Of a stretch of 64,000 bases of DNA, positions 1 to 6,519 are shown in pieces (the first letter of the stretch is position 1; every line of letters begins with the position of its first letter). The position numbers and the translations under genes are program-made. Under the pieces are notes generated by a model, which was not told the origin of the DNA, ran no database searches, and was given only the letters and a program-made list of their open reading frames with translations. The stretch comes from an uncultured Lewinella sp. (GTDB lineage Bacteria > Bacteroidota > Bacteroidia > Chitinophagales > Saprospiraceae). The stretch is from contig CALMYQ010000094.1 in NCBI GenBank assembly GCA_937873655.1, positions 62,001-126,000 on the forward strand, read 5' to 3'.

Positions 1-60
1 GCTGTCATTGGAGGCTTCCAGGTGGAAGGCGTCGTCCAGTCTTTTGATTTCTATGGTCAT
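1..60 (-). CDS. OsmC-like protein, N-terminal fragment (cut by window edge)
   Basis: Only the first 20 codons are inside the window, reading MTIEIKRLDDAFHLEASNDS on the minus strand. This resembles the first strand of OsmC/Ohr-family hydroperoxide-detoxifying proteins of Bacteroidota, which open with a short beta strand and an acidic turn, but 20 residues are too few for a firm family call. The ATG lies 22 bases downstream of a perfect TAnnTTTG element (82-89), which supports this start. It is divergent from metX. Confidence 0.45.
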   Translation of the reverse strand, partial: MTIEIKRLDDAFHLEASNDS

Positions 61-81
61 CTTTGTTTGGTTTTGATCGAA

Positions 82-89
82 CAAAGGTA
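82..89 (-). promoter_or_regulatory. Bacteroidota -7 promoter element for the OsmC-like gene
   Basis: TACCTTTG on the minus strand matches TAnnTTTG exactly. The predicted transcript starts near 75, leaving a leader of about 15 bases before the ATG at 60. I saw no clear -33 TTG at the usual spacing. Confidence 0.55.
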
Positions 90-162
90 ATAACATGTTA
101 AAATTATGGGAGTTCAATGCACCTGTTGCTTTGTTCGAACCCAATTTATTTTGCCGGCTTCC

Positions 163-193
163 TTGACTTTTTAGGCAAACAGGCCTAATTTTG
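163..193 (+). promoter_or_regulatory. Promoter of metX riboswitch transcript
   Basis: TTG at 163-165 and TAATTTTG at 186-193 are separated by 20 bases, a full match to the Bacteroidota TTTG-N19..23-TAnnTTTG pattern. The start of transcription would be near 200, just before the riboswitch, so the whole aptamer is in the leader. Confidence 0.7.
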
Positions 194-222
194 TACCGAA
201 TTCTTACTTCTTTCCTTAAGAA

Positions 223-327
223 GATTTTATACCGAAGGGTGGAGAGAAAGGGCTCTGTGAAACCCTGGCAACCTGGATGGCTTTCCAAGGTGCCAAGTCC
301 CGCCGGAAGAACCGGAAATATAAAATC
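223..327 (+). promoter_or_regulatory. SAM-I (S-box) riboswitch controlling metX
   Basis: The conserved S-box core is visible: GAAACCCTGGCAACCT around 259-274, then AAGGTGCCAAGTCC at 287-300. The closing P1 helix is a perfect 9-bp pair, GATTTTATA at 223-231 with TATAAAATC at 319-327. The SAM-I class binds S-adenosylmethionine and turns down methionine genes. No terminator hairpin with a T-run follows. P1 ends only 12 bases before the ATG at 340, so ligand-stabilised P1 probably blocks ribosome access rather than ending transcription (inference). The gene downstream, homoserine acetyltransferase, is a standard S-box target. Confidence 0.93.
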
Positions 328-339
328 AGTAAAAGCACA

Positions 340-1449
340 ATGGAAAAGTTTCACATCAGTGGCCCTTTTGAGTTGGAATGCGGTGCATCATTGCCGGAGG
401 TTCAAATTGCCTATCGCACCTATGGCGTTTTAAACCCCGATGCCGATAATGTTACCTGGATCTGCCACGCCCTCACCGCCAGCGCTGACGCGGACAACTG
501 GTGGGCGGGGTTATTCGGGCCGGGCAATATTTTCGATCCGGAGAAACAGTTTATCGTCTGCGCCAATATCCTGGGGAGTTGTTACGGCACCACAGGACCG
601 GCTTCCGAAAACCCAGGGACGGGCCGGCCTTACGGCAAGGAATTCCCGTTGATCACCATTCAGGATATGGTCAAGGTCCATCGGCTGTTGCGGGACCATT
701 TGGGCATCAAAAAGGTCGAACTGCTGATCGGCGGGTCGATGGGCGGCCAGCAGGCCCTTGAGTGGGCTGTGACGGAGCCGGATTTTATCCGAAACCTCGT
801 TGTGCTGGCCACCAACGCTAAACATTCGCCCTGGGGCATAGCCTTCAACGAAGCCCAGCGGATGGCCCTCGAAGCCGACCCTACCTTGTTGGAAAACGGC
901 CTCCCGGAAGCCGGGCGCAAAGGCCTGGAAGCGGCACGCGCTGTCGCTATGCTGTCCTACCGGCATTATCAGGCCTATTCCAAAACCCAGGTGGAGCCTG
1001 ATGGCGATAAGCTGAGCGATTTCCGCGCCAGTTCCTACCAGCGGTATCAGGGTTCCAAGCTGTACAAACGGTTTGAGCCGCTGTCTTATATCAGCCTGAG
1101 CCGTTCGATGGATACCCATAATGTAGGTCGCGGACGGGGCGGTGTGGAAAAGGCCCTGAGCAGCGTAAAAGCCAGAACGCTCGTCATCGGCATTGAGACG
1201 GACGTCCTTTTTCCGCCGAACGAACAAGAATTCATCGCCGGTCATGTGCCTGGTGCGAACTTCCAGGTTATCGACAGCCTGTACGGTCACGATGGCTTTC
1301 TGGTTGAGTTCACAAAGATAGCCGCCCTGATCCGGCCTTTCCTTGCCGGGAAATCCCTGAAAACACGGACAAAATCCGGTTCCAAGGCCTACAAATCCAA
1401 AAAAAGGCTCAGAAATCCGAAAGCATTACCCGGTTCAGAATCTTTTTAA
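340..1449 (+). CDS. metX: homoserine O-acetyltransferase
   Basis: Transfers an acetyl group from acetyl-CoA to homoserine, the first committed step of methionine synthesis by direct sulfhydrylation; cytoplasmic. It is an alpha/beta hydrolase of 369 residues. The nucleophile elbow GGSMGGQQ gives Ser133. The other triad members fit Asp288 (IGIETDVLFPP) and His317 (YGHDGFLVE). The start is set at 340 (MEKFHISGPF). An in-frame ATG at 277 lies inside the riboswitch core and would extend the protein with non-homologous residues. The last 30 or so residues are Lys/Arg-rich and go beyond the usual family end. Controlled by the SAM-I riboswitch just upstream. Confidence 0.95.
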   Translation: MEKFHISGPFELECGASLPEVQIAYRTYGVLNPDADNVTWICHALTASADADNWWAGLFGPGNIFDPEKQFIVCANILGSCYGTTGPASENPGTGRPYGKEFPLITIQDMVKVHRLLRDHLGIKKVELLIGGSMGGQQALEWAVTEPDFIRNLVVLATNAKHSPWGIAFNEAQRMALEADPTLLENGLPEAGRKGLEAARAVAMLSYRHYQAYSKTQVEPDGDKLSDFRASSYQRYQGSKLYKRFEPLSYISLSRSMDTHNVGRGRGGVEKALSSVKARTLVIGIETDVLFPPNEQEFIAGHVPGANFQVIDSLYGHDGFLVEFTKIAALIRPFLAGKSLKTRTKSGSKAYKSKKRLRNPKALPGSESF

Positions 1450-1507
1450 TGTTTTTAATATCAGACAATTGACACACGACATCCGTTAACCTTTTAAAAT
1501 ATTACTT

Positions 1508-2143
1508 ATGTCATTAAGACTTGGAGACCTGGCGCCGAATTTTCAGGCGCAAACCACTGAGGGCAACATTGATTTTCACGACTGGGCCGGCAACTCCTGG
1601 GTCGTGTTGTATTCACACCCTGCTGATTTTACGCCCGTTTGTACCACCGAATTGGGAAGAACCGCCGCGCTTAAAGAAGAATTTGCCAAAAGAGGCGTCA
1701 AGGTGATCGCATTGAGCGTCGACCCGCTGGATTCTCACATGTCCTGGATCAAGGATATCGAGGAAACGCAGAATGTGTCCATGAATTTCCCGATCATCGC
1801 CGACCACGACCGCAAAGTGGCTGAGCTGTACGACATGATCCACCCGAATGCCTCCGAAAAAGCAACGGTCAGAACCGTGTTCGTCATTGATCACAACAGG
1901 AAGATCCGCATGTCATTGACCTATCCGCCCAGCACGGGCCGGAATTTCCACGAGATCCTGCGGGTGATCGATTCGCTTCAACTGACGGACAACCACAAAG
2001 TGGCTACGCCGGTTGACTGGCAACAAGGCCAGGACGTGGTCATTCTGCCGTCGGTAGCTGACGCCGATATTCCGGAAAAATTCCCGAAAGGGCACAAAAG
2101 GATCAAGCCTTATCTCCGGATAACGCCGCAGCCCAACATCTAA
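1508..2143 (+). CDS. 1-Cys peroxiredoxin (Prx6 family)
   Basis: Thiol peroxidase that reduces hydrogen peroxide and organic peroxides; cytoplasmic. It is 211 residues long, typical of Prx6 (about 210-220). The peroxidatic site is PVCTTE with Cys45, preceded by the family Thr (FTPVC), and an Arg lies in the conserved later segment (TVRTVFVID). Cys45 is the only cysteine in the protein, so there is no resolving Cys and the enzyme must be recycled by an external thiol. The long C-terminal extension (VDWQQGQDVVILP..) is the Prx6 dimerisation region. It follows metX by 58 bases, but a separate promoter could not be defined. Confidence 0.93.
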   Translation: MSLRLGDLAPNFQAQTTEGNIDFHDWAGNSWVVLYSHPADFTPVCTTELGRTAALKEEFAKRGVKVIALSVDPLDSHMSWIKDIEETQNVSMNFPIIADHDRKVAELYDMIHPNASEKATVRTVFVIDHNRKIRMSLTYPPSTGRNFHEILRVIDSLQLTDNHKVATPVDWQQGQDVVILPSVADADIPEKFPKGHKRIKPYLRITPQPNI

Positions 2144-2242
2144 TGTACACCGAATTGCCGCCAATATCCTGAACCAGGGCGGCCCCGGTCTGAAACCGGA
2201 ATTTCGAAGAACTGATTGGTTTAAAAATAACAACAATCGTAC

Positions 2243-2295
2243 CGCAGATGCTGCGCCAAACATCTTACCGACGCTTGGATTGTTCAGCATCTGCG
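2243..2295. repeat. Inverted repeat, 11-bp arms
   Basis: CGCAGATGCTG at 2243-2253 pairs perfectly with CAGCATCTGCG at 2285-2295 across a 31-base loop. It is 100 bases after the peroxiredoxin stop. A TTTTA run follows, so it may act as a weak terminator of that gene, though the loop is long for one. Confidence 0.5.
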
Positions 2296-2390
2296 TTTTA
2301 TTAGCACGGGTGCTTTTGCAGGAGAAAAAAAGCCTTAAATTGGCTTGCAGAAACTGAATCCTGTTATGATTTTTATGAAAAAACATCTCA

Positions 2391-2432
2391 CAATGCCCCT
2401 GCTTCCTGGCTTTGCCGGAAGCAGGGGCATTG
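2391..2432. repeat. Perfect 16-bp inverted repeat (REP-like hairpin)
   Basis: CAATGCCCCTGCTTCC at 2391-2406 and its exact complement at 2417-2432 flank a 10-base loop, giving a very stable G/C-rich stem in otherwise plain intergenic DNA. No T-run follows on the plus strand. On the minus strand a T6 run lies about 10 bases beyond. Transcript-end, REP-like element or attachment remnant are all possible. Confidence 0.6.
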
Positions 2433-2557
2433 TAGGTAATGGCGATATCCTTGTACCAGTAGGTATTGAAAAGCGACGTTCCGATTTCGATACCCGCTGG
2501 TGCGGGGTTGCAACCGTTCCATGTCAGCCAATAAACCAAAATAAAAACATAAAATAA

Positions 2558-2586
2558 TTTGCAATCAAAAAAAAAGTTTATATTTG
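2558..2586 (+). promoter_or_regulatory. Promoter of the Rpn-family gene
   Basis: TTTG at 2558-2561 and TATATTTG at 2579-2586 with 17 bases between: both halves of the Bacteroidota promoter are intact. Predicted start near 2593, leaving a leader of about 33 bases to the ATG at 2626. Confidence 0.65.
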
Positions 2587-2625
2587 TAAGATTGGTTTAT
2601 TTGATGTGGAAACAAGTATTTGAAA

Positions 2626-3534
2626 ATGAGTCCATTAAAAGATAAATATATCAACCCGCTTACGGACTTTGGATTCAAAAGGCTGTTCGGCACAGAACCG
2701 AACAAAACGCTGCTTATAGATTTCCTCAACCAAATCCTTCCTAAAAAGCACCGGATAAAAGATCTGAGCTATTCCAAAAATGAGCAATTAGGCCATAATG
2801 AATTGGACAGAAAGGCCATATTCGATCTGTACTGCGTAGGAGAGACGGGCGAAAGGTTCATTGTAGAGGTCCAAAAGGCCAAGCAGAATTTTTTCAAGGA
2901 CAGGAGTATTTATTACGCCTCGTTTCCGATTCAGGAACAAGCAAAAATGGGCGATTGGGATTATCGACTAAGCGCAGTGTATACGGTTGGGATATTGGAT
3001 TTTATTTTTGATGAGCATAAAACAGAAGAAGAATTGCTACATGTAGTGGAGCTGAAAAACCAACGCTGCGAAGTATTTTATGATAAATTGAAGTTTTTAT
3101 ATATCGAATTGCCGAAATTCAGTAAGAAGGAAGAAGATTTGGAAACGCATTTTGACAAGTGGCTGTACGCATTCCGGCATTTATCGCAGTTGCAGGACCG
3201 GCCGAAGAAATTACAGGAAAAAGTATTTGAGAAATTATTCAATACAGCAGAGATCGCCAAATTCACTGCAGAAGAGCGAGAGGCATACGAAGAGAGCCTG
3301 AAGTATTACCGGGATTTAAAAAATGTGGTAGATACATCGAAGGAAGAGGGTATTAGCGAGGGAATTGAGATCGGATTTGAAAAAGGCATGGAAAAAGGCA
3401 TGGAAAAAGGCATGGAAAAAGGCAAAAACGAAAAAAATATTGAAATTGCTAAAAAGATGAAACAGTCCGGAGAACCCATTGAAAAAATAACAGCATATAC
3501 GAATTTAAGGAAAGATGAGATTGAAAAACTATAA
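2626..3534 (+). CDS. Rpn family recombination-promoting nuclease / PD-(D/E)XK transposase-like protein
   Basis: Members of the Rpn (PDDEXK_2) family are DNA endonucleases that raise RecA-independent recombination and were long annotated as transposases. The hallmark N-terminus is present (INPLTDFGFKRLFG), then the nuclease core with Asp (AIFDLYC) and the E-x-Q/K pair in FIVEVQKAKQ around residues 85-95. The C-terminus is a charged helix with EKGMEKG repeats, also typical. The ATG at 2626 is preferred to a TTG two codons upstream. The gene is visibly more A/T-rich than its neighbours, which fits recent arrival. Rpn genes often vary in copy number and in their C-terminal repeats. Confidence 0.9.
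   Translation: MSPLKDKYINPLTDFGFKRLFGTEPNKTLLIDFLNQILPKKHRIKDLSYSKNEQLGHNELDRKAIFDLYCVGETGERFIVEVQKAKQNFFKDRSIYYASFPIQEQAKMGDWDYRLSAVYTVGILDFIFDEHKTEEELLHVVELKNQRCEVFYDKLKFLYIELPKFSKKEEDLETHFDKWLYAFRHLSQLQDRPKKLQEKVFEKLFNTAEIAKFTAEEREAYEESLKYYRDLKNVVDTSKEEGISEGIEIGFEKGMEKGMEKGMEKGKNEKNIEIAKKMKQSGEPIEKITAYTNLRKDEIEKL
3379..3426 (+). repeat. 12-bp in-frame tandem repeat in the Rpn gene tail
   Basis: Three perfect copies of GAAAAAGGCATG (3379-3414) and a partial fourth encode Glu-Lys-Gly-Met units. The unit is a multiple of three, so copy-number change would lengthen or shorten the tail without a frameshift. Confidence 0.85.
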
Positions 3535-3557
3535 ATATATAGCCGGCATGGAACTCT

Positions 3558-3612
3558 GCCCTACCTCCCATAGCCGCTATTTGCGGCTACGTCGGTAGGG
3601 CCCGCGTTAGGT
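3558..3612 (+). repeat. Imperfect nested hairpin ending in GTTAGGT (attC-like?)
   Basis: GCCCTACC (3558-3565) pairs with GGTAGGGC (3594-3601), and inside it TAGCCGC (3571-3577) pairs with GCGGCTA (3583-3589). It is followed by GCGTTAGGT, in which 3606-3612 fits the integron core GTTRRRY. The matching left-hand RYYYAAC core was not found, so the cassette reading is only suggestive. A terminator for the Rpn gene is the plain alternative. Confidence 0.4.
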
Positions 3613-3634
3613 GTCACCAAAGAAACGATAGAAC

Positions 3635-4699
3635 TTGAAATTAAAATTCACACATATAGCTGTATTGACTTTGCTTTCAACTTTTGTTTCCTGTAAAGGA
3701 CAAACAAAGAATGAGAAGGAACCACTAACTGTTCAGGAAGTTTCAGAGGTGGCTAAAATCCCTGTTCCTGAAAACGGATTTTCGAACGGCTATCTTGACA
3801 AAGACGGAACTCTTTGGTTCTGTAGTAATGGAGGTGGTGTATATCATTATGACGGAAAAACATTCAAACATTTTACAGAGAAAGACGGATTGAACAGTAA
3901 TCAAGTCTTTTCAATTATCTCCGACTATAAAAATAATCTGTGGCTCGGAACTCAAAACGGTTTGGTGAAATACGACAGAAAATATTTTGAACATATAACA
4001 TTACCATACCAAGATACCACAAGTGTTTGGCTTGACAAAGTTTACCCAACAATTAACCCTAATGCTGTTCATTCTTTAGCAACAGACGATAATGATAACC
4101 TGTGGATTGGAACTGCTGGCGGTGGTGCATACAAATATGATGGTAAAAGTTTTGAACCCTATTTAACCGAAATAGGCAGAAAACAAGAAGATAGTTTATA
4201 TCACAATTGGATTCCATTTATAAGAAAGGATAACAATGGAAATATGTGGTTTGCTTCAATGACTTATGGCGGGGTTAATCGATTTGACGGTAAAAAATTT
4301 ACCCGGTTTCTAATAAATGATGGATTGAGTGATAACCAAGTACGAACAATTTACTGTGACAAATCAGGGCAAATATGGATTGGCTTTAACGGAAACAGAA
4401 ACAGTGGACTGACCAGGTATGATGGAAAATCTTTTAAAACATACTCAAAAGAAGATGGCCTTTGCAACAAGCGGATACGTACAATCCATGAGGACAAAAA
4501 TGGAATTCTTTGGTTGGGTTCAGGAATTGGGAACTTATGCGTTTTTGATGGACATAAATTTTCAGAGTTTGAATACAACGGAAACACTTTTTCTGAAATT
4601 TTATTCATTTTAGGTGATTTAAAAGACAACATTTGGTTTGGAGGAAAAAATGGAATATGGAAATTTAATGGAAAATCAGTAATTGAGATGACTAAATAA
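3635..4699 (+). CDS. Reg_prop (two-component regulator propeller) repeat lipoprotein
   Basis: A 354-residue lipoprotein. The signal peptide MKLKFTHIAVLTLLSTFVSC ends in a lipobox with Cys20. The mature part is built of Reg_prop repeats of the pattern D-(K/R/N)-x-G-x-(L/I/M)-W-(F/L/I)-G/S, for example NNLWLGTQNGLVKYD, DNLWIGTAGGGAYKYDG and GQIWIGFNGN, at least seven blades. Such propellers normally form the periplasmic sensor of hybrid two-component proteins; here no kinase domain follows. The start is a TTG, the only start codon that keeps the signal peptide. Composition is clearly A/T-rich compared with flanking genes. Its ligand is unknown. Confidence 0.85.
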   Translation: MKLKFTHIAVLTLLSTFVSCKGQTKNEKEPLTVQEVSEVAKIPVPENGFSNGYLDKDGTLWFCSNGGGVYHYDGKTFKHFTEKDGLNSNQVFSIISDYKNNLWLGTQNGLVKYDRKYFEHITLPYQDTTSVWLDKVYPTINPNAVHSLATDDNDNLWIGTAGGGAYKYDGKSFEPYLTEIGRKQEDSLYHNWIPFIRKDNNGNMWFASMTYGGVNRFDGKKFTRFLINDGLSDNQVRTIYCDKSGQIWIGFNGNRNSGLTRYDGKSFKTYSKEDGLCNKRIRTIHEDKNGILWLGSGIGNLCVFDGHKFSEFEYNGNTFSEILFILGDLKDNIWFGGKNGIWKFNGKSVIEMTK

Positions 4700-4827
4700 A
4701 AGAAAGGCAACAGCTAATAAATAACATGAATCATCCCGAATTTTGGTTAAGACCAACGGAAAGTTGCTGCCTGACAACTCCCCCAAAGCAAAAGCAATGC
4801 CCGGACAGCCGACCAGTTGCCAACCGC

Positions 4828-6447
4828 CTACTCCCGCAACAAATAAACCTCCCCCGAAATCCGCTGCCTGGTCCTGTCCCGGAACCTGACTTCCAGAAAA
4901 TATACGTACATACCCTGCGCAGCAGGCTTTCCCCTGAATTGGCCGTTCCATCCGGAGTTCGGGTCATTGGGCAGGAAATCGCTGTTTTCAAAAACCTGAT
5001 TGCCCCATCGATCAAAGATCCTCAACAGGTAAATATCCGTTACGTCTCCGCCGTCCTGCGGGTAAAACCGGTCATTGATCCCATCGTCGTTCGGGGAAAA
5101 AGCATTCGGCAGAAATATATCCCGGCAATCCTCATAACTGATGTAGACCTGGTCGGTTGCCGTTCCGCAATAGTTGGTCATGGCCAGGGTTACGGGGCCT
5201 TCCTGGCCGACAAGGATCGTATCGCCGGTTGAACCGTTGGACCAGAGATTATCCGCACCGGGAACCGAGGCATTCAAGAAGATAATATCCCCAACACAAA
5301 GCGTGGTATCCGGCCCCAGGTTAAAAACCGGCAGATATTTATAATCCACCTGAATCCGGTCCTCCGCCATACAGATCGTGTCTGTCCTCGTAACCGTTAC
5401 CGAATAAAAACCCGGAAACTGAACCAGTTTGGTCGGTCCTATCGAACCGTCCTGCCATTGATATTGGGCCGTCGGCGTGGTAACATCCAGCGTAAGGGTA
5501 TTCAGGTCGCAAAGCACCGTATCCTGGCCCAGGTCAAAAAAAACGGAATCGCCCGCTACCGAAACAGTGACATCGTCCTTGAACGGCCGGTCGCAGGAAT
5601 CCCATACCGTGACCTCATAATGGGTAGTCTGCACCGGACTGACAATCGGTGAAGGACTGGTCGGGTCGCTGAGGCCGTCGGGCGGCGACCACTGATACCG
5701 TACGCCGCCGGGCACATTCAACTGCAGGTGCCCACCCGGACATACTACGACATCCTGCAATTGGTTCAGAAATGTGGTATAGCGAATGCATACCTGATGG
5801 ACATTGTTGAAACCGCCCGTTGCCGAGGTGAACCCCCAGTAAACCTCCGGGTCGCCGAAAAAGATATCCCGGACGATATCCCCGGTATAACTCAGCCGAA
5901 GCTCGCAATCAAAATAGACGTCGAGTTTTTTCTGGCCGGCATCCCAATTCACCCGGAAGTCGTGCATTTTGCAGTCCTCGATATTGTTCTGACCGGCCTT
6001 GGCCTGCACCGGTCCGGCAAGGTTATTGGGCCCTGAATGCGCCAGGTTGCCGTTTTTGATCACGGCAATATGGTCGAAGGTCGGATCCGCCAGGTCGGTG
6101 TTTTGCCAGGTGTCGATCTCAACACCCAGAGAAGGCGCCACCCCGCCGAATCCGATCGAGCCGCCCCCCTGACCGATGGAAGTGCTGACCGGTTGGAACC
6201 CGAAGACCAGGCCGTCCGCGCCGTTCGCATCCTTGCAACCCAGCATCACCTCCAGCACCACATCGAAGGAATTGTTCAGATTGATCTTGACAGGATTCCA
6301 GATGGAACCGACAGAATTATTGACTTCATAGGTCAACTGATAACAGGTATCGTTGCGCTGGAAAGCGTCTCCGTTCAGGTAGAATTGCGCCGTGAGCCCG
6401 TTTGCGATAAGCAGCAGGCCGAATACCGGAAGCGTTAATCGTTTCAC
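4828..6447 (-). CDS. Secreted lectin-domain protein with T9SS type B sorting domain
   Basis: A 539-residue exported protein. A signal peptide (MKRLTLPVFG.. to about residue 20, TAQ) leads into an L-type lectin-like domain (about 20-215) with the family pattern GADGLVFGFQ and a later SLGVEIDTWQN strand. Two or three PKD/Ig-like segments follow, and the end is a gliding-motility-associated C-terminal domain with the diagnostic FSPNDDGINDRFYP and FDRWGNQVFE motifs. This domain directs export through the type IX system to the cell surface, where the protein may bind glycans (inference). The start codon is GTG. It is the last gene before the A/T-rich island and is convergent with the Reg_prop gene. 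Confidence 0.88.
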   Translation of the reverse strand: MKRLTLPVFGLLLIANGLTAQFYLNGDAFQRNDTCYQLTYEVNNSVGSIWNPVKINLNNSFDVVLEVMLGCKDANGADGLVFGFQPVSTSIGQGGGSIGFGGVAPSLGVEIDTWQNTDLADPTFDHIAVIKNGNLAHSGPNNLAGPVQAKAGQNNIEDCKMHDFRVNWDAGQKKLDVYFDCELRLSYTGDIVRDIFFGDPEVYWGFTSATGGFNNVHQVCIRYTTFLNQLQDVVVCPGGHLQLNVPGGVRYQWSPPDGLSDPTSPSPIVSPVQTTHYEVTVWDSCDRPFKDDVTVSVAGDSVFFDLGQDTVLCDLNTLTLDVTTPTAQYQWQDGSIGPTKLVQFPGFYSVTVTRTDTICMAEDRIQVDYKYLPVFNLGPDTTLCVGDIIFLNASVPGADNLWSNGSTGDTILVGQEGPVTLAMTNYCGTATDQVYISYEDCRDIFLPNAFSPNDDGINDRFYPQDGGDVTDIYLLRIFDRWGNQVFENSDFLPNDPNSGWNGQFRGKPAAQGMYVYFLEVRFRDRTRQRISGEVYLLRE

Positions 6448-6519
6448 AATGCTGAGTTACTTTGCCCCGAAGATAAAATTCTTAGGGGATCTCCAACAAA
6501 ACGAACCTCCTATTGTCTT

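Larger units (their letters stand above)
2144..2625. other. 482-bp gene-free region with two strong hairpins
   Basis: No convincing gene lies here. The first part is of ordinary composition and holds two inverted repeats (listed separately). From about 2530 it turns A/T-rich and contains the promoter of the Rpn gene. A minus-strand open frame runs through much of it and into the antisense of the peroxiredoxin, but it has no recognisable domain. It may be a degraded gene remnant or chance. Confidence 0.6.

Noticed and set aside
277..339. Upstream in-frame ATG for metX
   Set aside because: The codon is inside the conserved core of the SAM-I riboswitch, and the added residues are not part of the family.
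511..1290. 259-codon minus-strand open frame opposite metX
   Set aside because: It lies wholly inside metX, has no domain character, and follows from the G/C-rich codon pattern of the real gene.
1913..2539. 208-codon minus-strand open frame partly in the intergenic gap
   Set aside because: Half of it is antisense to the peroxiredoxin and the rest crosses both hairpins. A decayed gene remains possible, but nothing supports it.
2345..2557. 70-codon plus-strand open frame between peroxiredoxin and Rpn
   Set aside because: It runs through the 16-bp hairpin, has no domain or signal, and no promoter was found for it.
2620..3534. Complete transposon around the Rpn gene
   Set aside because: No terminal inverted repeats or target-site duplication were found at its borders, and Rpn proteins are nucleases that do not need them.
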